57,973 nt of DNA from JAJVIP01 sp964405835 (GTDB lineage: Bacteria > Elusimicrobiota > Elusimicrobia > F11): contig CAYOPN010000008.1 in NCBI GenBank assembly GCA_964405835.1, positions 1-57,973 on the forward strand, read 5' to 3'. The position numbers and the translations under genes were made by a program. Numbering within the stretch: position 1 is the first letter of the stretch; every line of letters begins with the position of its first letter. The notes under the pieces were generated by a model. It saw only the letters and a program-made list of their open reading frames with translations. It searched no databases and was not told the origin of the DNA. Positions 24,324 to 32,723 of the stretch are shown here, piece by piece.

Positions 24324-25916
24324 ATGAGCGGCATTATTGAATTGGCCTTCCTGATCCTGTTTGGCGCGACGGTCATTGTGGCGTTTGGCTCCCGGCTCAA
24401 GTTGCCAGTCGAATTGTTGTTGCTGGGCGGAAGCCTCGTGCTCGGCTTCATTCCCGGCCTGCCCGTCATTGCGCTCCAGCCCGAATTGGTCTTCCTGTTG
24501 TTCCTCCCGCCGATCCTGTTTCAAGCGGCGTATTTCACGTCGTGGCGCGATTTCAAAGCGAACAAACGGCCGATCGCGCTGTTGGCCGTCGGGCTCGTTC
24601 TATTCACAACAGTCGTGGTCGCCGTGGTCGTGAAATACCTGGTCCCGTCCATGCCGTGGGCGCTTGCGTTTATGTTGGGCGCCATGGTGTCTCCGCCCGA
24701 CGCATCGGCCGCGACCGCCATTACGCGCAAGCTCGGCGTGCCGCGCCGGCTCGTCACGATCATTGAAGGCGAAAGCCTGGTCAATGACGCCACCGCGCTG
24801 GTCGCTTACCGCTTCGCGCTCGCGGCCGCCTTGACCGGCGTATTTTCCTTGGGCGCGTCCGTGCTGCGGTTGTTGTGGGTGGGGGCGGGCGGCGTGGTGG
24901 TCGGTTGGATGACTGGTTTCTTGGCTTTCTGGTTGTTAAAAAAACTGGAAGAGACGCGCGCGCAGATCCTGCTTTCACTCATCACGGCGTTTGGCGCCTA
25001 CGTGTTCGGCGAACTGCTGCAAGTCTCGGGCGTGATTGCGACCGTGACCGCGGGGCTCTATTTCGGGCGCCATTTGCCGGGCCAGAGCACGCCGCAGACA
25101 CGCGTGGAAGGGAAAGCCAATTGGGACTTCGTGGTGTTTGTGATCAACGCGTTTGTATTTACGATGATCGGACTGCAGTTGCGCAGCGTGATGTCGCATT
25201 TGTCGGATTATTCGCGGGTCGATTTGTTGTTGTACGCGGCGGTCGTGAACGCGGCCGTGATCATTGTAAGGTTTGCCTGGGTTTTCCCGGCCACCTATGT
25301 TCCGCGCTGGATTTTTCCAAGCTTGCGGCGCACGGACCCGGCGCCGCCGTGGCAGGTGCTCGTCGTGTTGGGATGGACCGCCATGCGCGGCATCGTTTCG
25401 CTGGCCGCGGCCATGGCGCTGCCGGAGACGCTGCCGTCCGGAGAACCTTTTCCGCACCGCCATCTGCTTATTTTTATCACCTACACGGTGATCTTGGTGA
25501 CGCTCATTTTGCCATCGCTCACTTTGCCATCGCTTTTGCGGCGGCTCGGCATCAAGAACGATGACGAGAACCGGCGCGAAGAAATCCGTTCGCGCATTTC
25601 GATCATGGAGTCGGCAATCGAGATGCTTTCTCAGGGAGGGGACGGCCCGCGTTATTCCAGGGACCATGTGGAACAATTGCGCCAGAGGTACGCGCGCCGG
25701 CTAAAAATCTTGCAATCCAACATGGCTGACCAGGCCTTTTCACCGATCAACGATGAAGACCAACAGCGCCGGCGTTTGTTGCGCGACCTGATCCGCAGCG
25801 AGCGTTCGGCGTTGGAGAGGCAGCGGGCCGAAGGCTTGATGCACGATGAAGTATTTCATGCGATTGCCAACGAATTGGATTTGGAAGAGCTCCGCTTGAA
25901 CACCCAGCGGATTTAG
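24324..25916 (+). CDS. CPA1-type Na+/H+ antiporter
   Basis: 530 residues. About twelve membrane segments fill residues 5-400 and a cytoplasmic helical tail (about 405-530) follows. Core CPA1 features are LLFLPPILFQAA, MVSPPDASAATAI and EGESLVNDATALVAYRFA, the last carrying the ND pair needed for ion exchange. The tail has no recognised domain but is rich in Arg/Glu coiled-coil character. It exchanges cytoplasmic Na+ (or K+) for protons. It is separate from the antiporter operon at 44 kb. The bases before it carry the tRNA-like fragment but no clear promoter. Confidence 0.93.
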   Translation: MSGIIELAFLILFGATVIVAFGSRLKLPVELLLLGGSLVLGFIPGLPVIALQPELVFLLFLPPILFQAAYFTSWRDFKANKRPIALLAVGLVLFTTVVVAVVVKYLVPSMPWALAFMLGAMVSPPDASAATAITRKLGVPRRLVTIIEGESLVNDATALVAYRFALAAALTGVFSLGASVLRLLWVGAGGVVVGWMTGFLAFWLLKKLEETRAQILLSLITAFGAYVFGELLQVSGVIATVTAGLYFGRHLPGQSTPQTRVEGKANWDFVVFVINAFVFTMIGLQLRSVMSHLSDYSRVDLLLYAAVVNAAVIIVRFAWVFPATYVPRWIFPSLRRTDPAPPWQVLVVLGWTAMRGIVSLAAAMALPETLPSGEPFPHRHLLIFITYTVILVTLILPSLTLPSLLRRLGIKNDDENRREEIRSRISIMESAIEMLSQGGDGPRYSRDHVEQLRQRYARRLKILQSNMADQAFSPINDEDQQRRRLLRDLIRSERSALERQRAEGLMHDEVFHAIANELDLEELRLNTQRI

Positions 25917-25960
25917 CGCGATGCTATGTTTTCCGTGAATTTATTTGCATGATTTGTCTC

Positions 25961-26596
25961 ATGAAAAAAACCGCGCTCGCCTTTTTTGTTTTTTCGTTCT
26001 TTGTCGCCGCCTTGCACGCCAATACCGCCCAGATTAAAAGCTTTCGCGGAGACGTTGTGGTCAAATCCGCCGGAAAAAAAGGCTGGTCCAAGGCGGTCCC
26101 CGGCCAGAAAATCCGCCGCAACGACCGCGTGCATGTGAAGGGCGGCGCGGTGGCGCAATTGGAGTTCGCGTCCGGCGCCATGGTGCTGGTGAAAGAAAAT
26201 TCCCGGTTTTCCCTGCTGCGCTACAAAAACAACGACATGCTTTCTTTCGCGATCGGTGAATTCCTGATCGGTCTCAAGAGAAAATTGAAAAAAGACGAAA
26301 AATTCCGCGTGCGCACGCCGGCCGCGGTGGCCGCGGTGCGCGGAACGGTGTTCTGGGGGAAATCGGACGATTTGCAAACCAGCCGCTACGCCTGCCTGAC
26401 CGGTTCCATCGACATCTGGGCGAAAAACAAGACCGTCACGCTGAAACCCGGTCAACAGACCGCCATCGATATGAATTACCCGCCGCTCGATCCTTCCGAA
26501 TCAAATATCCCGGCTGACTTCATCAAGACGTTTGAAGTCGACGGTTCTCTTCAGGGAATGGACGAACTGATCGCAGCCGAATCCGCGCCTCAGTAA
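25961..26596 (+). CDS. Secreted FecR-domain protein
   Basis: 211 residues from the ATG at 25961, which opens a signal peptide (MKKTALAFFVFSFFVAALHA). Residues 25-110 form the FecR-type beta domain (IKSFRGDVVVKSAGKKGW, VAQLEFASGAMVLVKENS). The conserved RVRTPAAVAAVRGTVFWGKS follows at about 115-134. There is no anti-sigma membrane segment, so unlike FecR itself it is probably a free or envelope-bound periplasmic protein. No sigma factor or TonB receptor lies nearby. Function unknown. Confidence 0.85.
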   Translation: MKKTALAFFVFSFFVAALHANTAQIKSFRGDVVVKSAGKKGWSKAVPGQKIRRNDRVHVKGGAVAQLEFASGAMVLVKENSRFSLLRYKNNDMLSFAIGEFLIGLKRKLKKDEKFRVRTPAAVAAVRGTVFWGKSDDLQTSRYACLTGSIDIWAKNKTVTLKPGQQTAIDMNYPPLDPSESNIPADFIKTFEVDGSLQGMDELIAAESAPQ

Positions 26597-26662
26597 GAGA
26601 CGCTGATGATTTTGTTTTCGCCTTGTATTTAATGGTTAATCCGTTCACAATTATTCCACATC

Positions 26663-27544
26663 ATGGCGCTCGGATTATTCCACTTTCAACTGCTTCATAC
26701 CGTCCTCGAACAAATCCATTTCATTTACGAAGAAGACCAGCTCGGTGAAATGGTGCTGCGCAGCATTTCCGCCGCGTTGAACGCCGAAGGCGGAACCTTG
26801 TTCTGTTTGCGGGCCGACAACTCGCTTCAACCCATCGCCTCGCACGGCGTTTCGTTGGACCGTTTGAAACTGCTCAAGTTTGAAGTTGGTATCGGCGTGG
26901 TTGGATGGGTGGTCAAACACGGCCAAGGCGTCAAAGTGGACACGCCCGCCCAGGACCAGCGTTTCGCCGGCAGTGTCGACGTGATCACCGGTTTCAAGAC
27001 CAAAAACATTTTGGCGGCCCCCGTGCTTTCCAAAGGACGCGTGGTGGGCGTCATCGAATTCCTCAACCGCAAAGACGGACCTTTCTCGATCCCCGACATG
27101 GAGCTGGTTTCGATGCTTGGCCGCGAAGTGGGCATCGCGTTTGAAAACGTGGCCTTGATCCGCGAGTTGCGGAAAACGCGCGCGCTGCTGGATGCCATGA
27201 CCGACAGTTTCTCGGCGGGGATCATTGTGGTGGACCAGCACCGCCGTTTCCTGCGTTTGAACGTCAGCGCCTTGAAAATGCTGGGCGTGAAAGAACCGGA
27301 AGAACAATGGCTCATGAAGCCGATGGAAAAACTTTTTTCCGAAGGGACGCCGCTCTTCGGCGCGTTGCAAGGCGCGATCGAAAGCAAGGAAACCAAGTCC
27401 CGCCTCGAATTTCGCATGACACTAAACGGCTCCGAGCGCGTGATCGGTTATTCGGCGACGCCCGTGTGCGACAAGTCCGGCGAGCGCCTCGGTTCCGCGA
27501 TTTTGTTCCAAGACATCACCGCCTACGTAAAACCCGCCAAATAG
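26663..27544 (+). CDS. GAF-PAS sensory protein without output domain
   Basis: 293 residues. A GAF domain lies at about 15-165 (NAEGGTLFCLRADNSL; GVVGWVVKHGQGVKV; NILAAPVLSKGRVVGVIEFLNR). A short coiled helix at about 166-180 leads to a PAS domain at about 181-290 (AGIIVVDQHRRFLRLNVSAL; GSAILFQDITAYV). No kinase, GGDEF or DNA-binding part follows, and the stop comes just after the PAS. It may be a stand-alone sensor that acts on a partner encoded elsewhere. It is convergent with the MATE gene, 5 bases apart. Confidence 0.85.
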   Translation: MALGLFHFQLLHTVLEQIHFIYEEDQLGEMVLRSISAALNAEGGTLFCLRADNSLQPIASHGVSLDRLKLLKFEVGIGVVGWVVKHGQGVKVDTPAQDQRFAGSVDVITGFKTKNILAAPVLSKGRVVGVIEFLNRKDGPFSIPDMELVSMLGREVGIAFENVALIRELRKTRALLDAMTDSFSAGIIVVDQHRRFLRLNVSALKMLGVKEPEEQWLMKPMEKLFSEGTPLFGALQGAIESKETKSRLEFRMTLNGSERVIGYSATPVCDKSGERLGSAILFQDITAYVKPAK

Positions 27545-27549
27545 TTTCG

Positions 27550-28944
27550 TTACACCTTTTGCGTTTTCCAGCGTCCCCGCCGGAACAACACCGCGCTCAC
27601 CACCGCCAATGCTGAAAAAGCCAGCGTGTTCGCCAGGAACGTGCCCGACGGTCCCATCCCGCCGTGAACGGCCAGCACATACGCCATGGGGACCCCGAAC
27701 ATCCAGAACACAAAGAAGTTGATCCACGTCGGCGTCCACGTGTCGCCGGCGCCGTTAAACGATTGCGTGATCACCATGCCAAACGCGTAGAACGGGAAGC
27801 CGCAAGAGAGCGTCCGCAAGCAGGAGATCGCGTAACCCGCAACGATGGGATCGTGCGTGAACCAGCCCACAATAATAGGAGCGAACACCAGGAACAAAAT
27901 GCCCATTACGCCCAGGAAAGCGAGATTGTAAAAACCCGCCAGCCACACGGCTTTTTCGGCGCGCTCCGGTTTCTTGGCGCCAAGCGATTGCCCGACCATG
28001 GTGGCCGCCGCGTTGCTTAGCCCGAACGCTGGAAAGATCGCAAACAAAATGGTGCGGATGCCGATCGTGTAGCCCGCCGTGGCGTCACTGCCAAACATGG
28101 CGACCACGCGGGCCAATCCGACCCAGCTCGCCGTCGAAATAAAGATCTGGAACGTGCCCGATCCCGAGAGTTTCATGATCCGCCACATGACGCCCGCGTC
28201 GATGGTCCAGTGGTGTTTTTGGACTTTGATACGTCCCTTCCCGCGGAACAAATGCGATAGCGTGTAAGCGGCGCCGATGGCGCGCGAAAGCGTGGTCGCG
28301 TAAGCCGCCCCCGTCACGCCGAGCGCGGGTATAAAAAGAAATCCGTTAATGAAGCAGGGCGCAAGAACGAGGTTGATTCCATTCGCTAGGAAGAGCGCGC
28401 GCATCGCAATGGTGCCGTCACCCGCGCCGCGCATGACCGCGTTTCCGAGGAACAGAAAAATAATCGCCGCGTTGCCCGCAAACATCACGCGCGCGTATGG
28501 GCCGCCAGTTGCAATCACATCAGGTTGAGCGCCCATCAACGTGAGCAGTGTCGGCGCCAACGGGATGCCAACCAAACCAATCAGGATTGAAACAATCAGA
28601 CCCAGGCACAACACCTGCACCGCCGTTTTGGCGGCCGCTTCGGGATCATGCTCGCCCACGCGCCGTGACATCATAGCCATGGCGCCGATGCTGAGTCCAA
28701 ACGCGATGGTGTAGACGATGGTCAACAACGATTCTGTAAGGCCAATGGTCGCAATTGCGTTGGGCCCCAATTTTCCGACGAAGAAAATATCGGTGACCGC
28801 GAACACGCTCTCCATGAGCATCTCGAGCACCATCGGAATGCCGAGCAACACCACCGCTTTGCTGATGGAGCCTTCGGTGTAATCGCGTTGTTCGCCTTTG
28901 ATCGATTCGACGAGCGTGCGCCAGATCTTGGTCATAGTTGGCAT
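27550..28944 (-). CDS. MATE family efflux transporter
   Basis: 464 residues with twelve hydrophobic segments in two similar halves. Typical parts are ILLGIPMVLEMLMESVFAVTDIFFVGKLG in the first half and AATMVGQSLGAKKPERAEKAVW in the second. MATE proteins export cationic drugs or metabolites using Na+ or protons. The start could also be the ATG three codons in (28935). It is followed, on its own strand, by nothing close; the lipoprotein gene upstream (28967) may share its transcript, with 22 bases between. Confidence 0.92.
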   Translation of the reverse strand: MPTMTKIWRTLVESIKGEQRDYTEGSISKAVVLLGIPMVLEMLMESVFAVTDIFFVGKLGPNAIATIGLTESLLTIVYTIAFGLSIGAMAMMSRRVGEHDPEAAAKTAVQVLCLGLIVSILIGLVGIPLAPTLLTLMGAQPDVIATGGPYARVMFAGNAAIIFLFLGNAVMRGAGDGTIAMRALFLANGINLVLAPCFINGFLFIPALGVTGAAYATTLSRAIGAAYTLSHLFRGKGRIKVQKHHWTIDAGVMWRIMKLSGSGTFQIFISTASWVGLARVVAMFGSDATAGYTIGIRTILFAIFPAFGLSNAAATMVGQSLGAKKPERAEKAVWLAGFYNLAFLGVMGILFLVFAPIIVGWFTHDPIVAGYAISCLRTLSCGFPFYAFGMVITQSFNGAGDTWTPTWINFFVFWMFGVPMAYVLAVHGGMGPSGTFLANTLAFSALAVVSAVLFRRGRWKTQKV

Positions 28945-28966
28945 ACGTTTGAGAGGGGCGGTTGAA

Positions 28967-29347
28967 TTACTTCGGTTCGGGCGTGGCCGTGTTCGGAATG
29001 TACTGCGTGTCCTTGAGGCGGGCCGCGTCCGATTCGATGTAGGGATACGTGATCTCGCGCGATTTGTCTTTCTTGCCCAAATAATAATGAAGCACCGTAT
29101 TTAACTGATGTGTCGCGTCGGGTTTTGGAAGATCGTCAAATTCGGCCATGCCGTTGGCGTCGGTCACTTTTGTTTTCATCTCGCCTCGGCCTTTGACCCA
29201 CGCGTCCACGCGGAACCCTTCGGCGGGTGTGGTGTCCTGGCGGAGCGTTTTAAAATGGACTTTGTAATTGTCGCCGCTCGATTTTCCGCAAGCCGCAAGC
29301 CCCGCGCACAACACCGTCATGGAAAGAAGAGAAAGCAAACGTTTCAT
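28967..29347 (-). CDS. Lipoprotein with beta-sandwich-like domain
   Basis: 126 residues. A lipoprotein signal is clear (MKRLLSLLSMTVLCAGLAAC, lipid on Cys20). The mature part has a beta-rich pattern with FRVDAWVKGRGEMKTKVTDANGMAEFDDL, which recalls the Big/Cna-B type of peptidase-associated carboxylate-like fold, and is otherwise unrecognised. It is divergent from uup with 44 bases between starts. It may be co-transcribed with the MATE gene downstream. Confidence 0.75.
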   Translation of the reverse strand: MKRLLSLLSMTVLCAGLAACGKSSGDNYKVHFKTLRQDTTPAEGFRVDAWVKGRGEMKTKVTDANGMAEFDDLPKPDATHQLNTVLHYYLGKKDKSREITYPYIESDAARLKDTQYIPNTATPEPK

Positions 29348-29391
29348 AGGTTTGCATTGTACAACGATCTAATCTATACGAGCTATCTTCC

Positions 29392-31170
29392 ATGGGTATT
29401 CTTTTAAGTTGTCGCGACCTTTCCAAGAGTTTCAGCTCCCGTCCTTTGTTTGAGGGGCTGTCGTTCGGCCTTTTTGAGAACGAGCGGACCGGTTTGATCG
29501 GCCCGAACGGCGCCGGCAAATCCACGTTGTTGAAAATTCTGGCTGGCCTCGAGAAGCCGGATTCGGGAGAGCTTTCGTTGCGGCGCGGCCTGCGCGTGAA
29601 ATATTTGCCGCAACAGGACGTATTTGAGACTGCCCACGGACAAACGGTTCGCGAGGAACTTGTGCACGCGTTGCAGAACCTGGGGCTTGAGGATTGGGAA
29701 GTGGATGTGCGCGTGGACGAAGGCCTTGAGCACACCAACTTTAATCCCGACCAAAAAGTGGAAAGTCTGTCGGGCGGATGGCGCAAGCGGCTCGCGATCC
29801 TGGGGCAAGTGCTCTGTCATCCGGACCTGCTGCTCTTGGACGAGCCGACCAACCACTTGGACCTGGAAGGCGTGCTGTGGCTCGAGAAATTCCTGCTCGA
29901 ACAGAACTTTTCGTTTCTCATGATCACGCACGACCGGCGGTTTCTCGAGTCTGTGTCAAATCGTGTGATCGAGCTCAACAAGCGTTACGAGGACGGCCAC
30001 TTCTCCAGCGTCGGCAACTACTCTGACTTCATCGAGAGCCGCGAAAAACTTTTCAGCGCGCAGGCCCAGCGCGAGGACGTGGCGCGCAACATCGTGCGCC
30101 AGGAAATTGAGTGGCTAAGGAAAGGCCCGAAGGCGCGCACCACCAAACAGAAAGCGCGCATCGACCGCGCGGGCGAACTGATCGGCGATTTGGCCGAACT
30201 AAGTTACCGCAACGCACAGGCGAAATCGGTGAACATCAATTTCACGAGCAGCGACCGCCGCAGTAAAAAACTCATCGAATGCACGGACGTCGTGAAAAGC
30301 ATGGGGGGGCGGAAACTGTTTGGCCCCATGGACCTGATGATGGGTCCCGGTGACAAGTTGGGACTCCTTGGCGGAAACGGCAGCGGCAAGAGCACGCTCT
30401 TGAAACTGCTCGCGGGCCAGTTGGCGCCGGATTCGGGAAAAATAAAACGCGCCGACGGTTTAAAAGTCGTGACGTTCGACCAGCATCGCGAGCAACTGAA
30501 CATGGAATGGCCGTTGCGGAAGGCGCTGTGCGAAAACGGTGAGAAGGTTGAATACAAAGGCCAATTCATTCACGTGGCGGGTTGGGCCACGCGGTTTTTG
30601 TTCACGGCCGACCAGCTCGACAAGCCGCTTAAAAAACTTTCCGGCGGCGAACAATCGCGCGTGTTGATCGCGCGGTTGATGCTCAAACCCGCCGACATTC
30701 TTCTGCTGGATGAGCCCACCAACGATCTCGACATCAATTCATTGGAAGTGCTCGAGCAAAGCATGCAGGACTTTTCCGGCGCGCTCGTGCTGGTCACGCA
30801 CGACCGCTACCTGCTCGACCGCGTGAGCAAAAACATTTTGTCATTGGATGGAAAAGGGAACGCGCGTTTCTTCGCCGATTTGCCCCAGTGGGAAGACGCG
30901 ATGGCGGAGGAGCCGGAAACCGCTCCGCCGGCGGTCGCCAAACAGCGCGGCGACCAAGCCGCGCCATCGAAGCAAGACGCCAAGGCGCTAAAGAAGTTGG
31001 AAGAGGAAATTAAGTTGGTTGAAGAGCAATGCCAAAAGGCCCGCGCCGCTTTGGAAGACCCGTCGGTCGCGTCCAACGCCGCCGAGTTATTTTCACGCGG
31101 CGAAGTGTTGAAGGCGCTTCAGAAAAACCTCGATGGTTTGTTGGCGCGCTATTTGAACTCAAACTCCTGA
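29392..31170 (+). CDS. uup: ABC-F ATPase, Uup-like
   Basis: 592 residues, two ABC ATPase domains and a C-terminal coiled coil. Domain 1: Walker A GPNGAGKST (about 38-46), signature LSGGW, Walker B LLLLDEPTNHLDL. Domain 2: Walker A GGNGSGKST, signature LSGGEQ, Walker B ILLLDEPTNDLDI. The linker between them carries the ABC-F Arg/Lys-rich helix (GPKARTTKQKARIDRAGEL). The coiled coil is at about 525-588. Uup proteins bind the ribosome or branched DNA; in E. coli the loss raises transposon excision. No membrane partner is encoded. The 3' end overlaps the convergent lipoprotein gene by 22 bases. Confidence 0.93.
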   Translation: MGILLSCRDLSKSFSSRPLFEGLSFGLFENERTGLIGPNGAGKSTLLKILAGLEKPDSGELSLRRGLRVKYLPQQDVFETAHGQTVREELVHALQNLGLEDWEVDVRVDEGLEHTNFNPDQKVESLSGGWRKRLAILGQVLCHPDLLLLDEPTNHLDLEGVLWLEKFLLEQNFSFLMITHDRRFLESVSNRVIELNKRYEDGHFSSVGNYSDFIESREKLFSAQAQREDVARNIVRQEIEWLRKGPKARTTKQKARIDRAGELIGDLAELSYRNAQAKSVNINFTSSDRRSKKLIECTDVVKSMGGRKLFGPMDLMMGPGDKLGLLGGNGSGKSTLLKLLAGQLAPDSGKIKRADGLKVVTFDQHREQLNMEWPLRKALCENGEKVEYKGQFIHVAGWATRFLFTADQLDKPLKKLSGGEQSRVLIARLMLKPADILLLDEPTNDLDINSLEVLEQSMQDFSGALVLVTHDRYLLDRVSKNILSLDGKGNARFFADLPQWEDAMAEEPETAPPAVAKQRGDQAAPSKQDAKALKKLEEEIKLVEEQCQKARAALEDPSVASNAAELFSRGEVLKALQKNLDGLLARYLNSNS

Positions 31171-31508
31171 ATAATGGGCGCGCGCCCGCCGCCCGCGAAC
31201 GAGGAATCGAGAACGACGAATTTGACGCCCATCTTCACCTTATCGCCGACCACGGGTTGCTTGGAATGGGCAGTTGGCAGAAAATAAAACGTGTATTCAC
31301 CGGTTTCATCGGCCAAACGCAGATCCGTGTATTCCACCGTACCTGAGGTGAATTTCGTTACGCCGTTGCCGACCCCTTTGACTTCTCCCGCCACATAAAA
31401 GGTGCCCATGGGGTTGACCGCATGCATGCGGTTCATTTTGGTGATTTTTGGTTCTCCACATCCCAGCATCAATACGGATAAAACCAAGACCGTTAGGGTC
31501 GTCTTCAT
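31149..31508 (-). CDS. Small lipoprotein (OB-fold-like beta protein)
   Basis: 119 residues with a lipobox (VLSVLMLGC, Cys17). The mature part is beta-rich: TFYVAGEVKGVGNG, then VEYTDLRLADETGEYTFYF, and GDKVKMGVKFVVLD, a layout reminiscent of an OB-fold. No family recognised. Its 3' end overlaps uup by 22 bases on the opposite strand. The start is about 90 bases from the divergent DoxX-like gene. Confidence 0.7.
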   Translation of the reverse strand: MKTTLTVLVLSVLMLGCGEPKITKMNRMHAVNPMGTFYVAGEVKGVGNGVTKFTSGTVEYTDLRLADETGEYTFYFLPTAHSKQPVVGDKVKMGVKFVVLDSSFAGGGRAPIIQEFEFK

Positions 31509-31598
31509 AATACCTCCCGATAAATTTTCGAAAGTCTAAACCATTTTCGTGTGTGAATGCGGTAAATTCCCGCATCAAAATTCCGGGGGGAGGACCGC

Positions 31599-31973
31599 AT
31601 GAGAATTGCAGCGATCATTGTCCGCACGTTGATGGGTCTGATGTTTCTGTTTGCGTCAATCACGTATCTGTTCAAACTCTTTACGCCGCCGCCGATGGAA
31701 GGGGCAATGAAAGTGTTTAACGATGGGTTGGAAGCCTCTGTTTACATCATGCCGACGGTGAAGGTATTGGAGTTGTTGTGCGGGCTGGCGTTGGTGACGG
31801 GGAAATTTGCGCGGCTCGCGGTCGTGATTCTTTTTCCGATCATCGTGAACATTGTGGGAGTCCACATTTTCCTGGCGCCCCAAGGTTTGGTCATCGCGAT
31901 CGCGTTAGCGGTGGCCGAATTGTTTCTCGCCTATTACTACCGGGAGAGCTACCGGCCCTTACTGCAGCCCTGA
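31599..31973 (+). CDS. DoxX-like membrane protein
   Basis: 124 residues with four membrane segments (about 5-22, 50-70, 74-92, 96-115). The N-terminal RTLMGLMFLFASITYLFKLF and the central LELLCGLALVTGKFARLAVVILFPIIV match the DoxX/DoxD-like family, small inner-membrane proteins linked to quinol or thiosulfate oxidation and to oxidative stress. It has a Gly/Ala-rich pre-start sequence (GGGGGGAGGA) that can serve as ribosome site. Exact function unknown. Confidence 0.8.
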   Translation: MRIAAIIVRTLMGLMFLFASITYLFKLFTPPPMEGAMKVFNDGLEASVYIMPTVKVLELLCGLALVTGKFARLAVVILFPIIVNIVGVHIFLAPQGLVIAIALAVAELFLAYYYRESYRPLLQP

Positions 31974-31991
31974 CCACCACTACCGCCAGAA

Positions 31992-32606
31992 TTAATTTTT
32001 GAAGTCGAAAAGCGCGGCGAGGAGCGTGCGGAACTGCTTGAGTTGTTCGACGATCAGGTGGGGTTGTTTCAGCGTTCGGGCCAGCACGAAACCGCCTTCG
32101 AACGTGGAGAGGAAGGTGTCCGCGAGCGCGGAACCATCAATGGGCGTGCGCGGCGGGTGGGCCTTCGTGGCGGCGTCGATTTTGGCCGACATTTTTTCGC
32201 GCCAATACAACACCGCGTCCTGGATCGGTTTCATGGTGCGGTTTTCGAGGAGCCCGCTTTCGTAGCAGAATGCGGCATACAAACATCCGTCGGGGTGGGG
32301 ATCGATCGTGAGAAGGTCAATGTACTGGTCAACGATTGAAAACAATTGTTGCACGGGGTCCTGGTTTTTTTTCTCGGCGTTCGCGATGATGCCGTCCAAC
32401 ACAATCCGGTCGCGCTGAACATACCGCTCAATAATCGATAGCGCCAAATCCTCTTTCGTTTTGAAGTGATAGAAAAAAGCACCTTTGGTCATGCCCGCCT
32501 TCTCGATGACTTCGTCCACGGTTGTCCCGCCGTATCCCGCGTTCATAATAAGCGCGTTCGCGCTGTCCAAAATCTTCTCGCGTGTGATCAACCCGTCTTT
32601 TCGCAT
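31992..32606 (-). CDS. TetR/AcrR family regulator
   Basis: 204 residues. The N-terminal helix-turn-helix is canonical: REKILDSANALIMNAGYGGTTVDEVIEKAG, then MTKGAFFYHFKTKEDLALSII (about 8-60). The C-terminal ligand domain contains GCLYAAFCYES and EGGFVLARTL. It is divergent from the sterol-desaturase-type gene across 117 bases that contain two copies of a 15-base sequence around a promoter. It most likely represses that gene, and perhaps itself. The inducer is unknown. Confidence 0.93.
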   Translation of the reverse strand: MRKDGLITREKILDSANALIMNAGYGGTTVDEVIEKAGMTKGAFFYHFKTKEDLALSIIERYVQRDRIVLDGIIANAEKKNQDPVQQLFSIVDQYIDLLTIDPHPDGCLYAAFCYESGLLENRTMKPIQDAVLYWREKMSAKIDAATKAHPPRTPIDGSALADTFLSTFEGGFVLARTLKQPHLIVEQLKQFRTLLAALFDFKN

Positions 32607-32636
32607 GCGTGAAGCCTACCACACTTTCCAAATAAA

Positions 32637-32651
32637 TACCAACTAGTCTGT
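32637..32651 (+). promoter_or_regulatory. Putative TetR operator, copy 1
   Basis: TACCAACTAGTCTGT, containing the palindrome ACTAGT with matching AC and GT ends, occurs here and again 44 bases on (32681-32695). This copy ends one base before the -35-like TTGACA at 32653-32658, between the two divergent starts. Binding by the adjacent TetR protein is inference. Confidence 0.7.
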
Positions 32652-32652
32652 C

Positions 32653-32682
32653 TTGACAAGAAGCACCCAGTCATGATACATA
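32653..32682 (+). promoter_or_regulatory. Putative promoter of the hydroxylase gene
   Basis: A perfect -35 box TTGACA (32653-32658) is followed after 16-18 bases by a weak -10 around GATACATA (32675-32682). The two operator copies flank it closely, one before the -35 and one over or after the -10. The hydroxylase ATG at 32724 has an AAGGAG ribosome site. Confidence 0.6.
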
Positions 32683-32695
32683 CCAACTAGTCTGT
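32681..32695 (+). promoter_or_regulatory. Putative TetR operator, copy 2
   Basis: Second exact copy of TACCAACTAGTCTGT, 44 bases (about four helix turns) after copy 1. It lies over or just after the -10 region, where bound repressor would block transcription of the hydroxylase gene. Confidence 0.7.
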
Positions 32696-32723
32696 ATTAA
32701 CTAAGCCAAAAAGGAGCCAAATT

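Noticed and set aside
25949..25960. Four-codon earlier start of the FecR-like gene
   Set aside because: The ATG at 25961 begins a normal signal peptide; the extra residues would disrupt it.
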